Counted from the first letter of the stretch, positions 1 to 9,501 are shown. The stretch: DNA of 53,372 bases from Deltaproteobacteria bacterium (GCA_020632695.1 JACKFB010000025.1:1-53372), one strand, 5' to 3'. Program-made: numbers and translations. The notes: generated from the letters alone by a model not told the origin.

Positions 1-84
1 TCCCGGTCCCGGTCTCGGTCCCGGTCCCGGTCCCGGGGTCGGTCCCGGTCCCGGCGTCGGTCTCGGGCTCCGTTTCGGTGGCGG
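1..84. repeat. hexanucleotide repeat (TCCCGG-like) at left edge
   Basis: About fourteen 6-base units of the form TCCCGG / TCTCGG / GGTCGG / TTTCGG run from the window edge and degrade near base 84. Two minus-strand frames stay open through it, one reading as a Thr/Glu/Gly/Asp-rich linker (TETEPETDAGTGTDPG). That resembles the Ala-Glu-Thr-Gly linker of the lipoprotein at 35944-37575. The repeat may therefore be the low-complexity part of a minus-strand secreted protein continuing off the left edge. I see no convincing start codon or signal peptide for it at 100-200, so no CDS is called. Confidence 0.7.
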
Positions 85-212
85 TGTGGGCTTGGGGCTC
101 GAAGGTGGCGTTCGGGGGGCGTAGTCTTTGTGGGAGACACCGGTAGTTGCTCGGGCGGCTGCGGGTGGTGCTCGGGGACTGGCGCTCGCAGGCCACGGTG
201 GAGGTGGGGGCG

Positions 213-980
213 ATGGTGACCTCGGGTGGGAATTCGACGCCGGACCCTGGGGAGGCTACGCGCCGGTCCATGGGGGGCGGGGGGCGGCGCTGGCGGCCGG
301 TGGGCGCGGCGGACGACCTGATGATCCTGGAGCATCAGCGGCCCAGCGGATGGCGATCGCGTTCGGTGGCGCTTCAGTTGCCTGGGGGGAGCCTCGCGCT
401 GCTGCTCGGCGACGAGCGCCTCGACGAGACCGAGCACCGTGAGCTCATGCGCCTGGGGCGCCCGAAGGTGGTCGTGGTCATGAACCAGCGACGGGCCGGT
501 CCGTTGCTGGACTTCGCGCGCCAGCATCGCGACGTGGAGGTGTTGGCGCCCGCCTCCATCAGCAAGGCCATACGCGGCGCCCTGGGGCGCCCGGTGGGTT
601 CGCTGAGCCAGGCGCGGACCTTGCTTCCGGCGACGGTGCGCGTGCTGCTGCCCAAGGGGCTGCGGGTCGACGAGTGCTGGTTGCAGGTGATGACCAGCCT
701 CGGCGCCGTGTGGCTGGTCAACGAGGCCTTCACCTGGTGGCCGCACCTGCCGCACGAGCTCCGCGGCCTCGGCTTGTGGCTGCGAGGGCATCGGGCGGGG
801 CTGCACATCTCACCCGGCTACCGGCGCCTCGTGATCGCCGACGCCGGTGAGTTCCGCGGCTGGTTCTTCGGGCTGTTGCGCGAGACCCATCCCGCGATGC
901 TCATGGGCACCGTCGGCCACGTCCTCCACGATCCCAGCCTGCAGACGCGGCTCCGGCGTGAGGTGGAGGCCCTGCGCTGA
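213..980 (+). CDS. MBL-like hypothetical protein (possible DUF4336 relative)
   Basis: A 255-residue soluble protein with no signal peptide. Beta strands alternate with helices, e.g. VALQLPGGSLALLLGD, then VVVVMNQRR, then VEVLAPASISKAI. The ending resembles degenerate metallo-beta-lactamase folds of the DUF4336 kind, but no HxHxDH metal motif is visible, so an enzymatic role is not supported. The start at 213 is chosen for a GGAGG eight bases upstream. A TTG at 147 and ATGs at 270 and 321 are alternatives. The last codons (DPSLQTRLRREVEALR) are the first copy of an 85-bp tandem repeat that continues past the stop. It is followed by tamA on the same strand after a 466-base gap. Confidence 0.55.
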   Translation: MVTSGGNSTPDPGEATRRSMGGGGRRWRPVGAADDLMILEHQRPSGWRSRSVALQLPGGSLALLLGDERLDETEHRELMRLGRPKVVVVMNQRRAGPLLDFARQHRDVEVLAPASISKAIRGALGRPVGSLSQARTLLPATVRVLLPKGLRVDECWLQVMTSLGAVWLVNEAFTWWPHLPHELRGLGLWLRGHRAGLHISPGYRRLVIADAGEFRGWFFGLLRETHPAMLMGTVGHVLHDPSLQTRLRREVEALR

Positions 981-1268
981 TCGCGCGACCGCCTGACCGA
1001 GCAGGTGCGGCGCCGATCCCAGCCTGCCGACGCGGCTCCGGCGTGAGGTGGAGGCCCTGCGCTGTTCGCGCGAGGGCTGACCGGGCGGGTGCGGCGCCGA
1101 TCCCAGCTTGCAGACGCGGCTGGGGCGCGAGGTGGAGGCCCTGCGCTGATCGCGCGAGGGCCTGACCGGGCGGGCGCGGCGCCGATCCCAGCTTGCAGAC
1201 GCGGCTCCGGCGTGAGGTGGAGGCCCTGCGCTGATCGCGCGACCGCCTGTACGAGCGGGCGCCGCGCT
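930..1268 (+). repeat. four tandem copies of an 85-bp unit derived from a gene 3' end
   Basis: Units start at 930, 1015, 1099 and 1184, each beginning GATCCCAGC and ending near GCGGCGCC, with period 85, 84 and 85. Copies differ by only a few substitutions. Copy 1 covers the last 16 codons and the stop of the preceding gene plus about 35 bases downstream. Copies 2 to 4 repeat that gene tail and stop in non-coding DNA. The period is not a multiple of three, so the array is not translated as one repeat protein. Confidence 0.9.
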
Positions 1269-1446
1269 GCGGTCGGCCGGGGCGTCGTCCGGTCCAGGGG
1301 CGCGCCGCGGCGTGCGCCGCGAGCGCACGGGGTGCTGCGGACGTGCGCCGCCTCCGCGTCCGCCGACGGCCCGCAGACTTGCCACGAAGCGCGCGCCGGG
1401 GGACCGTACGGAGGCCACGCGTCGCCCACAGTTCGAGTCATGTCGC
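981..1446. other. intergenic region before tamA
   Basis: The first 290 bases are copies 1 (part) to 4 of the 85-bp tandem repeat. From 1269 to 1446 the sequence is GC-rich and I see no gene, hairpin or convincing promoter. Open frames on both strands here lack coding character, for example an Arg/Ala/Pro-rich frame leading into tamA and a minus frame built from the repeats. Confidence 0.6.
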
Positions 1447-3528
1447 ATGTCCCTCCCCCAGGTGCCTCGCCGCCGCGGCGCGCCCGTCCCGAATTCCCGA
1501 TGGATCCTGGTCGCCGCCTCGCTGCTGGCCTTCCTGCTCGCGCAGGGCTGCCACGGCCGCATCCGGTTGGGGCGCTGGCACCCGCCCGAGGGTGAGAAGA
1601 TCATCGGAGACGTCAGCGTTCACGGGAACGATCTGATGCGCGACCGGGCCATCGAGGCCGAGCTCGAGACCCACTCCGACAACTGGAAGTTCGGGAGCAA
1701 GCCTCTGCTCCACCGCGCGGACCTGGCGCAGGACGCCCAGCGCATCGTCAGCATGTACGCGGCTCACGGCTACTTCCACGCGCGCGTCACCGGGTACCAC
1801 ACGGAGCCCATCGACGAGTACGCGGTGCGGGTCCACTTCGACGTCGACGAGGGAGAGCCTGCCCACGTCACCGAGGTGCGCTTCCTGGGGCTGGCCCCCC
1901 AGGAGTCCACCGGGGCCGAGGCGGCGAAGCGCCTGGAGGAGCTCACGCCCGAGATCCACGACGCGGTCCCCTTCGACGAAGGCGACGTGTGGGAGCAGGA
2001 GCCCTACGAGCAGGCGAAGCGCGACATCACCAAGCTGCTGACCGACGCCGGCTTCGCGCACGCGACGGTGTTGGGCGAAGTCGCCGTGTCGAAGGTGACC
2101 GACCAGGTCGAGGTGCGCATGCTCATCGTCCCCGGGCCGCTGGTGCGCGTCTCGGAGGTGATCGTCAAGGGCAACGACATGGTGCCCACCGACCGCATCC
2201 TGCGCCGCGTCGAGCTCTCGGTCGGCGACATCGCCGAGGGCGACCTGATGCGCGGAACCGAGCGCGGCCTCCAGGAGCTGGGGGTCTTCTTCTCGGTCTC
2301 CGTCCAGCTCGACCGCCCGACCACCGGCGACCTCCTGGACGGGAAGGCGGCCACCTACGCCACGCTGCGTGCCCTGGACTGGCCCGTCGAGCTCCCGCTG
2401 GTGGTCGAGGTGCAGGAGATGCCCCCGCGCGAGTTTCGAGCCGGCCTCGGCGCCAGCATCGACAACGTGCGCAGCGAGGCCTTCCTCAGCGGCGGCCTGC
2501 GCTATCGGAACTTCTTCGGCAACCAGCGCTACTTCGATGTGGAGGCCCGTCCCGCCCTCATCGTGCTGCCCACGTTCTTCGGCCCCCAGCGCGTGGGCCC
2601 CGGCCTGAACCTGAACGCCGAGTTCCGCCAGCACTCGGTCCTCGAGGAGTACATCCAGTTTCGCGGCGAGATCGACTACGCCCTGGACCTGGCGCTCGGC
2701 TACCAGAGCCACGTGACCACCTTCTCGGCCGCGCTGTCCCGGCGATTCCTGGACTTCCTCACGGTCGAGGTCGGCTACAGCCTCGAGTGGTACCGCTACT
2801 TCCAGGTGTCGGACTCGCTGCAGCTCACCCGTGAGCAGACCCTCGGCGTCGATTTCCGCGACGCCTACATCCTGGGCTTTCTCGAGCAGGTCTTCACGGC
2901 CGACAAGCGCGACAGCGCCTTCGACACGCGCCAGGGGGGATTCGCCGAGCTGCGCCTGCAGGAGTCCTCGCGGGCCTTCGGCAGCGACAAGGACTTCCCC
3001 TACATCCGCGTGCAGACGGACCTGCGCGCCTACCTCCAGGTCGCGTCCTGGCTGACGCTGGCCTGGCGCGCCCGCTACGCGCAGACCTTCCCGCTGCAGA
3101 ACAGCAAGATGCCGCTGGCCGCCCGCTTCTTCGGGGGCGGCTCTTCCGACGTCCGGGGCTACAGCTCGCGCACCATGGGCCCCATCGTGTGCGAGAACGA
3201 CCCGAGCATCGAGACGACGTCCAGCGAAGGGCAGGCGGCCTGCAAGAAGGGCGACCGCATCTACGTCGGCGGCAACGTGGCGCTGCTCGGCTCCTTCGAG
3301 ACCCGCTTCTATCTGCCTGCGAACTTCGGCCTGGTGGCCTTCGTCGACGTTGGCGAGGTGTGGTCCACCATCGACGACGTGAACCTGGCGAATCTCCAGA
3401 TCGCGGTGGGCCCCGGCCTGCGCTACCTCACGCCCTTCGGCCCGCTCCGCGTCGACCTGGGCTTCCTGCTGACCGGCACGACCGGGACGAACTTCACCTT
3501 CCACTTCAGCATCGGACAGGCCTTCTGA
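1447..3528 (+). CDS. tamA: TamA/BamA-family outer membrane assembly protein (lipoprotein, TamL-like)
   Basis: A 693-residue Omp85-superfamily protein. Residues 17-35 form a lipoprotein signal ending in the lipobox LAQGC (Cys35). POTRA-like modules follow, for example EKIIGDVSVHGND near 50, AHVTEVRFLG near 140, and PLVRVSEVIVKGND near 230. The C-terminal 350 residues form a 16-strand-type barrel with the family hallmark VRGY (in GGGSSDVRGYSS), corresponding to the conserved loop-6 motif. The family inserts or assembles outer-membrane proteins. The lipobox is unusual for TamA and recalls TamL of Bacteroidetes. ATG 1447 is chosen because it begins directly before the signal peptide. Upstream in-frame sequence is Arg/Pro-rich and not credible. 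It overlaps tamB by one base (ATG within TCTGATG), which implies translational coupling and joint function. Confidence 0.88.
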   Translation: MSLPQVPRRRGAPVPNSRWILVAASLLAFLLAQGCHGRIRLGRWHPPEGEKIIGDVSVHGNDLMRDRAIEAELETHSDNWKFGSKPLLHRADLAQDAQRIVSMYAAHGYFHARVTGYHTEPIDEYAVRVHFDVDEGEPAHVTEVRFLGLAPQESTGAEAAKRLEELTPEIHDAVPFDEGDVWEQEPYEQAKRDITKLLTDAGFAHATVLGEVAVSKVTDQVEVRMLIVPGPLVRVSEVIVKGNDMVPTDRILRRVELSVGDIAEGDLMRGTERGLQELGVFFSVSVQLDRPTTGDLLDGKAATYATLRALDWPVELPLVVEVQEMPPREFRAGLGASIDNVRSEAFLSGGLRYRNFFGNQRYFDVEARPALIVLPTFFGPQRVGPGLNLNAEFRQHSVLEEYIQFRGEIDYALDLALGYQSHVTTFSAALSRRFLDFLTVEVGYSLEWYRYFQVSDSLQLTREQTLGVDFRDAYILGFLEQVFTADKRDSAFDTRQGGFAELRLQESSRAFGSDKDFPYIRVQTDLRAYLQVASWLTLAWRARYAQTFPLQNSKMPLAARFFGGGSSDVRGYSSRTMGPIVCENDPSIETTSSEGQAACKKGDRIYVGGNVALLGSFETRFYLPANFGLVAFVDVGEVWSTIDDVNLANLQIAVGPGLRYLTPFGPLRVDLGFLLTGTTGTNFTFHFSIGQAF

Positions 3529-6500
3529 TGGCTGACCGAGCCCCAGAGACGCCCCCCGAGGAGGGCACCACCGAGCGGAAGCCGAAGCGGCCGCTGTGGT
3601 GGAGGTGGGTGCGCGGCGTGCTCTTCAGCCTGCTGGGCCTGGTCCTGTTCGTCCTGCTCACCGTGGCCATCGCCCTCTTCCTGCTGCAGACCGACTGGGG
3701 CAAGGCCAAGGTGCTCGACATCGCCCTGGACGCCGTGAACCAGGGCATCCGCGGGACCGTTCGCATCGACCACATCGACGGGCCGGTCATCCGCCGCATC
3801 GCGCTGGTCGGCGTGGAGATCGAGGACCCGGACGGCCAGACCGCGCTCACCCTGGACCGCCTGGAGCTGGAATACCGGCTCCTGCCGCTGATCGGAAAGC
3901 GCGTCGAGATCCACCACCTGGGGCTCATCCAGCCCAAGGCCGAGATCCTCGACGAACAGGGCCGCGTCCGTCTGGCGCGCGCCTTCGCGCCCAAGAACCC
4001 CTCGCCGACCCCCAGCAGCAGCGAGGGCCTGGACTGGACCATCGTCCTCGACCGCATCGCGGTGGCGGACGCCCGCATCGCCCAGTCGTCGGCCGAGGAC
4101 GCCATCGCGCTCACCGACCTGACCCTCGAGGCGTCGATCGCGGTCGACGAGCAGGGCCTGCGATGGGACGAGCTGCGCATCACCGGCGCCGCCCAGGGCC
4201 TCCCGGTGGACCGCATCGAGCTGTCGGCCGCCGGCGCGCTGCGTGGCGACTCGCTGGTGCTCAGCCGCCTCTCGGTGGTGGCAGGCCCCCACGCGCTGAA
4301 CCTGCACGGCCGGATCGATCGACTGGACGCGCCGGTCATCGACCTGGACATCGAGCGGGCCCACGTGGAGCTGGAGCCGCTGGGCGGGCTGCTGGGCCGC
4401 GACGACCTGCGCGGCACCATCGAGGGGAGCGGGCACGTCGCCGGTCCTCTCGACCACCTCACCGCCGGCCTCGACTTCGTGTCGCCGGGCGGCGCCATCT
4501 CCCTGCGCGCCACCGGCGACGTGCTCGCCACCGACCCCGAGTGGGTGCTGGCGCTGGCCGCCCGCGAGCTGAGACCGCGCTCCATCGCGCCGGACTTCGA
4601 GTGGCCGCTGGTGGTCAGCTTCGACCTCTCGGGGCGCGGCCAGGGCGACCCGCTCAGCACCGGCGAGGCCCATGTCAGCTTTCAGCTCCGCGAGCTCTCC
4701 GGCGTGGACTTCGTGCCGACGCCGCTCCGGCTGCAGGCGTCGGCGGTTCGCGGCGCGCTCTCGGTGGAGGTGTCCACCGAGGACGCGCTGGGCGGTCAGC
4801 TCAGCCTGGAGGCCCACGGTCGTCTGCCGCCCGGGCCCGTCTCGGCCACCGTGGAGATGTCGGGGATCGACATCGGGGCGTGGACGCGCCTGGCCGGCCT
4901 CAGCGAGGTCGAGGGCCATGTCGACTCCATGAGGTTGCAGCTCGACGCGGTGATCGGGGCCGAGCTGGGGGCCGGGTTCGACCTCTCCGCCGTCGACGAG
5001 GCCACGCTGGGGCTGGACCTCGAGGCCAACGACATCGCCGTGCCCGAGTCCCTGGGCATGGCCGCGTCGCTCGGACACGTCTCGCTGAGCACCGATCTGG
5101 AGTGGGCCGGCGAAGGGCTCCCGGTGGGCCGCGCCACGGTCCGCCTCAGAGACGTCGCGGCCGCCGGGGTCGCGGTCGCCGGCGCCGAGGTCACCGCCCG
5201 GCTCGAGGAGGAGGCCGACGGCCTGCGCGTCCGTGGCGAGCTCTCGGCGTCGGGGGCCAGCCAGGGCTCCCAGATCTCCGTACGCCGCGCGTCGGCGCCT
5301 TTCGATCTCTTCCTGGACCCGGAGGGCTCGGGCCGCGGCGACCTGGACCTGGACGTCTCCGGGGTACGGGCCCCGGGCGTCCGCCTCGACGCGGCCACGG
5401 CCGATGTCTCGGGGAGCCTCGCCGATGAGATCCTCACGGTCCGTGGGCCCGTGTCGGTGACGGGGGTGGCGCTCGACGCCGGCCAGAAGCTCGAGCACGC
5501 CGAGGGCACCATCGACGCCACCGTGCCGCTGGCCCGGCCCGACCGGCTCGAGGCGGCCACGGATCTGCGGCTCGAGGGGCTGCGCATCGACGCCGAGACC
5601 CGCGTCGCGTCGGCCACGGTGAAGGCGGACGTGGCCCTGGCCGGGAGCCTCCCCTCCGGCCACGCGACGATCCACGCCAAGGGGATCCACACCTCGGCGG
5701 TGAGCCTCGACGAGGCCGACCTCCGGGCGCGGTTCGCGCCGAAGGATGGCGGCGTCGTCGAGCTGAAGGCCAGCGGCGACGAGGCGTCGCTGGCCCTCGG
5801 TGTGTCGGTGGAGCCGGTGCGCGGCAACGATCCGATCCGGGCCACCATCGGCGAGCTGGAGCTGCGCACGGGCGAGCACGGGTTCGCCGCCAGTCCCGGG
5901 GCCACGCTGCTCTACAACCGGCGCACCGGCGGCGGAGCGGTGACCCGGCTCGAGATCCACGACCTCGCCGAGCCGCGCGCCTCGCTCAGCCTCGGCATGC
6001 TGGTCGAGCCCACCAGCGGCTCGGTGGCCGGCACCGTGAGCGCCAGGAAGGCGCCGCTCGAGGCGTGGCTGGCCTCGCTGCGCGGGTTCGGCATCGATCC
6101 CCTGCCCGACGTCGAGGTGGGCGGCGTCCTCGACCTGACCGCCCGCGTCGAGGGCACCCTCCGGCATCCCACCGTGGACCTGGATCTCCTGCTCGCCGAC
6201 GGCCACATCGGGCCCCTCGAGGACCTGCGGCTCGCCGTGGAGGCGACCATCGGGGACGAGGGGACCCGCGGCCACGTGGAGGCCCGCTGGAACGAGGATC
6301 GCGCCATCGTGGCCTCGGTGCAGAGCGCCGCCCGCGTCACCTTCGAGGGCCCGCCGGCCATCACGCCCGAGACGCCCTTCGCGACGGACATCCAGCTCAC
6401 CCACGTCGTGCTCGAGGACTTCGCGCCCTGGCTTCGGGGTGGCGGTGAGAGGCCGCCGAAGGGCGTGCTCTCCGGCTCGGTGGTCATCGGCGGCACGCTC

Positions 6501-8843
6501 GGGCTCCCGGTGGCCGCCGTCGACATCGACCTCGACGCGCTCGACTACGGCCCGATCGCCGACGGGAAGGTCCACCTGGGCGTGCTGCTCGGCGACAGCG
6601 GCAGCAAGGTCGACGTGCGCCTGGTCGACGACGAGGTCGAGCGCATCGTCCTGACCGCCGAGGTCCCCTCGAACATCGCCGCCCTCGTCGTGCAGCCGGG
6701 CGCCGCCGAGAGCCTCTTCGACAGGCTGCGCCGCGAGCCGGTGCTGTTGCGGCTGCGCATCGCCCCCACCCGCTTGACCGAGCTGCCCTTCACCGGCGGT
6801 CTGGGAGACCTGCAGCTCGCCCGCTTCGTCGCCGCCTTCGACGTCTCCGGCACCATCGGCGAGCCCTCCATCGCCGGACAGCTCCGCGTCGACGACATCC
6901 ACGTGGTGGGTGGCACCGCCGGGCTGGGCCTGGACCTGAACACCACCGAGGGCGATCTCGCGTTCACCGCCGCCCTCTCGGGTCTGTCGGGCGAGGCCCT
7001 GCGCTTCGAGGGGCTTCTGCCTCGCTTCGGCCCGCGCCTGGTCGGCACCGAGCCGGCCCTGGCCTTCCTGGATGATCCGCGCACCCGCTTCACGCTCAGC
7101 TCCTCCACCGATGTGGGCACGATCACCGACGTCTCCCCGGAGCTCGGCCGCTTCCTCGATGGCGCCATCCCGGGCGCCGAGATCGAGCTGAGCCTCGACG
7201 CCACCGGCGGCACCGACGCCGAGGCGCGCTTGATGCTCGGGGTCCTGGCGGCGCCCGACGGCCCCTCCGAGTCCGAGCCCTCCTCCGACCCCAAGGACCA
7301 CTCCCTCGCGTCGGCGCTGCACGTGGATGTCCGCCTCCGCCGCCAGAGCCTGTTGGGCACCATCACCGTCGAGCAGCGCGGCGGCGACGGCCGCCTCTTC
7401 ATCGAGGCCTCGGCGCCGGTGGGCCTGGTGGACCTCGTCCAGGGGCGAGACATCGCCGCCGCGGACCTCACCGGCTCGATCGGCACCGAGAACTTCGCCC
7501 TGGGCGGGCTCGGGGCCGCGCTCCCCGGCGTCTTCGGCGCCACCATCGGCAAGCTCGACGCCGACGTCATCGTCGCGGGGACCATCGAGTCGCCCAAGAT
7601 CGACGGCAACATCGTGGCGCACTTCCAGCGTGTGGTCATCGCGCCGGCCGGCTTCGAGGCCGAGGACCTGGACGTCGCGCTGCGCCTCACCCCCGAGCAG
7701 CTCCGCCTGGAGCCGATCCACATCGAGCGCGACAAGGGGACCCTGGACCTGCGCCTGTCCATCGACACGCCCGGCCTCGACACGGACGAGTGGGCCCTCG
7801 ACGGCGCGCTGTCGCTGCGGAAGTTCCAGATCGTCGCCCGGCGCGATGTGCGCGTCAAAGCGTCCGGCGACATCGTGGTCGACGGCACGCTCGCGGCTCC
7901 CGCGATCACCGGCGAGCTCACCGTCGACGACGGCAAGATCGACCCGGACATCGGCGGCCGCACCGTGCACTCGACCGACATGCCGGAGGACGTGGTCTTC
8001 GTGTCCGCCGGCGACATCGGCGCGCCCAAGGACGAGCTCCTCGCCGAGGAGGGCGAGACCGAGGTCGCCACGGGCGGCCTGAGCGTGGATGCCACGGTCA
8101 TCATCCCCAAGCGCACCCTCTTCGTGAAGAACGACATGTTCGACATCGAGCTGTCGGGGCACATCCGCGCCCGGATCCGCGGCGAGCAGATCTCGCTGGA
8201 GGGCATGATCAACGTGGAGCGCGGGAAGGTGAAGGTGCTGGGGCGCGAGTTCAAGCTCTCGTCGGAGTCGCGCGTCATCTTCGACGGGTCTCCCGAGGTG
8301 GACCCCATCCTCGACGTCACGGCGACCTACGACATCTCCGACGTCGATCTCTCCGCGATCGGCCAGACGGCGACCGACGACTCGCGCATCATCGTCCACG
8401 TCAGCGGGCACGCCACCGACCCCAAGCTGGACCTGACCAGCGACCCGCCCATGGACGAGACCAACATCGTCTCGATCATCACCGTCGGGCATCCGGTCGG
8501 CGGCGGCGGCGACTCCCCGGCCGTGCGCTCGCAGCTCCTGACGGCCATGGTGGGCCTCGCGCTCGGGCCGGCGACGAAGTTCATCACCGACAAGCTTCAC
8601 CTCGACGTGCTCCAGGTCGAGGTCGGCGAGGACGCCGCGCTGTCGGACGCGCGCATCACCGCCGGGACGCGCATCCGCCGCGACCTCTACATCCTCTACG
8701 ACGCCGACCTGGGCGCCGACGAGAACGAGAACGTCCACGAGCTGCGCATCATCTACTCGATGAAGCGCGGCCTGAAGATCGAGACCTACTACGGCGACGC
8801 GGGCAAGGGCGGCATCGAGCTGCTCCTGCGGCGAACCTTCTGA
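3528..8843 (+). CDS. tamB: TamB-like translocation and assembly module protein
   Basis: A 1,771-residue protein with an N-terminal signal anchor (hydrophobic residues about 29-53 after a Lys/Arg-rich stretch) and a very long periplasmic region of repeated beta strands, typical of AsmA/TamB-family lipid-transfer bridges. The last 350 residues match the DUF490/TamB C-terminal domain: IIPKRTLFVKNDMFDIELSG, INVERGKVKVLGREF, then the ending KRGLKIETYYGDAGKGGIEL. The family spans the periplasm from the inner membrane to the TamA barrel and is implicated in outer-membrane protein assembly and phospholipid transport. It is clearly longer than Escherichia coli TamB (about 1,260 residues). The start overlaps the tamA stop. 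A 1,771-residue minus-strand open frame across it is a GC-bias shadow. Confidence 0.92.
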   Translation: MADRAPETPPEEGTTERKPKRPLWWRWVRGVLFSLLGLVLFVLLTVAIALFLLQTDWGKAKVLDIALDAVNQGIRGTVRIDHIDGPVIRRIALVGVEIEDPDGQTALTLDRLELEYRLLPLIGKRVEIHHLGLIQPKAEILDEQGRVRLARAFAPKNPSPTPSSSEGLDWTIVLDRIAVADARIAQSSAEDAIALTDLTLEASIAVDEQGLRWDELRITGAAQGLPVDRIELSAAGALRGDSLVLSRLSVVAGPHALNLHGRIDRLDAPVIDLDIERAHVELEPLGGLLGRDDLRGTIEGSGHVAGPLDHLTAGLDFVSPGGAISLRATGDVLATDPEWVLALAARELRPRSIAPDFEWPLVVSFDLSGRGQGDPLSTGEAHVSFQLRELSGVDFVPTPLRLQASAVRGALSVEVSTEDALGGQLSLEAHGRLPPGPVSATVEMSGIDIGAWTRLAGLSEVEGHVDSMRLQLDAVIGAELGAGFDLSAVDEATLGLDLEANDIAVPESLGMAASLGHVSLSTDLEWAGEGLPVGRATVRLRDVAAAGVAVAGAEVTARLEEEADGLRVRGELSASGASQGSQISVRRASAPFDLFLDPEGSGRGDLDLDVSGVRAPGVRLDAATADVSGSLADEILTVRGPVSVTGVALDAGQKLEHAEGTIDATVPLARPDRLEAATDLRLEGLRIDAETRVASATVKADVALAGSLPSGHATIHAKGIHTSAVSLDEADLRARFAPKDGGVVELKASGDEASLALGVSVEPVRGNDPIRATIGELELRTGEHGFAASPGATLLYNRRTGGGAVTRLEIHDLAEPRASLSLGMLVEPTSGSVAGTVSARKAPLEAWLASLRGFGIDPLPDVEVGGVLDLTARVEGTLRHPTVDLDLLLADGHIGPLEDLRLAVEATIGDEGTRGHVEARWNEDRAIVASVQSAARVTFEGPPAITPETPFATDIQLTHVVLEDFAPWLRGGGERPPKGVLSGSVVIGGTLGLPVAAVDIDLDALDYGPIADGKVHLGVLLGDSGSKVDVRLVDDEVERIVLTAEVPSNIAALVVQPGAAESLFDRLRREPVLLRLRIAPTRLTELPFTGGLGDLQLARFVAAFDVSGTIGEPSIAGQLRVDDIHVVGGTAGLGLDLNTTEGDLAFTAALSGLSGEALRFEGLLPRFGPRLVGTEPALAFLDDPRTRFTLSSSTDVGTITDVSPELGRFLDGAIPGAEIELSLDATGGTDAEARLMLGVLAAPDGPSESEPSSDPKDHSLASALHVDVRLRRQSLLGTITVEQRGGDGRLFIEASAPVGLVDLVQGRDIAAADLTGSIGTENFALGGLGAALPGVFGATIGKLDADVIVAGTIESPKIDGNIVAHFQRVVIAPAGFEAEDLDVALRLTPEQLRLEPIHIERDKGTLDLRLSIDTPGLDTDEWALDGALSLRKFQIVARRDVRVKASGDIVVDGTLAAPAITGELTVDDGKIDPDIGGRTVHSTDMPEDVVFVSAGDIGAPKDELLAEEGETEVATGGLSVDATVIIPKRTLFVKNDMFDIELSGHIRARIRGEQISLEGMINVERGKVKVLGREFKLSSESRVIFDGSPEVDPILDVTATYDISDVDLSAIGQTATDDSRIIVHVSGHATDPKLDLTSDPPMDETNIVSIITVGHPVGGGGDSPAVRSQLLTAMVGLALGPATKFITDKLHLDVLQVEVGEDAALSDARITAGTRIRRDLYILYDADLGADENENVHELRIIYSMKRGLKIETYYGDAGKGGIELLLRRTF

Positions 8844-8859
8844 CGCGCCCCGGCGCCGG

Positions 8860-9486
8860 TCAGCCCTTGGCGTCCGCCGCGATGATGGCCTTGGCGAAGT
8901 CCGCCTCGCGGATGAGCCGCGTCGGCGCCCCCTGGCGGATGTGCCGGATGGTGCGCTCCAGCTTGGAGGGCTTGAGGCCCGCCCGCGTCGTCTCCGGCCC
9001 GGGCATGCCCACCACCAGCCAGTCGAGGGTCATCGACGGGTCGTCGTGCACGTGCCCCATGTGGCGCAGCACGGCGATGCGGGCGTCGGTGCGGTTGCCG
9101 AAGGTGAAGGTCCCGCTGAAGCAGAAGCTCCGGCGGGCGATCTCGATGACCGGGTCGCGCTCGAAGATCGCGTCCAGCCCGTCCATCACGGGCTTGGGGG
9201 CCTTGACCACCCGCGTCAGGAACTCGAGCAGGGTGAGCCGCTCGCTCGAGGTGACCATCCCGTCGGCCAGCACGCTGCGCAGCAGCTTCATCAGGTCCGA
9301 CAGCGGCTTGACCTCCGCGTAGGCGCGGTTGGCCTGCATCCACTCGGTCAGCGCCAGGAACTCGGCGTCGTCCAGGCGCCCGTCGTAGACGATGCCCGCG
9401 CTGATCTTCTGGAGCTCCTGCACGACCCGCTTCTCGTCGGGGGTGAGGGCCTCCATCGTCCGTCGTCTGCCCACGTGTCGTGTCAT
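8860..9486 (-). CDS. TerB-like and BRCT-domain protein
   Basis: A 208-residue cytoplasmic protein in two parts. Residues about 20-110 are helical with a TerB-like pattern (DGRLDDAEFLALTEWM, then VLADGMVTSSERLTLLEFL). Residues about 118-165 look like a BRCT domain: FCFSGTFTFG, where the family has the (F/V)xFTGxF strand, and DWLVVG where BRCT domains have the xxLVVG strand. BRCT domains of this kind occur in DNA ligase LigA and replication factor C and bind DNA ends or phosphopeptides. A link between a stress-type TerB fold and BRCT suggests a DNA-metabolism role, but this is inference. ATG 9486 is used; ATG 9456 is equally possible and neither has a strong ribosome-binding site. It lies 15 bases after the LOG-family gene, so they are probably co-transcribed. 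Confidence 0.65.
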   Translation of the reverse strand: MTRHVGRRRTMEALTPDEKRVVQELQKISAGIVYDGRLDDAEFLALTEWMQANRAYAEVKPLSDLMKLLRSVLADGMVTSSERLTLLEFLTRVVKAPKPVMDGLDAIFERDPVIEIARRSFCFSGTFTFGNRTDARIAVLRHMGHVHDDPSMTLDWLVVGMPGPETTRAGLKPSKLERTIRHIRQGAPTRLIREADFAKAIIAADAKG

Positions 9487-9501
9487 CGCCAACCCCGAGG
9501 C

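Noticed and set aside
930..1268. CRISPR-like array
   Set aside because: Units are contiguous with no unique spacers, and no cas genes are present.
810..1604. minus-strand open frames across the 85-bp repeats
   Set aside because: They read repeated Arg/Ser/Pro-rich peptide in shifting phases because the 85-bp period is not a multiple of three, and they have no credible start context.
3423..8738. 1,771-residue minus-strand open frame opposite tamB
   Set aside because: GC-bias shadow; the plus strand carries a clear TamB with signal anchor and C-terminal domain.
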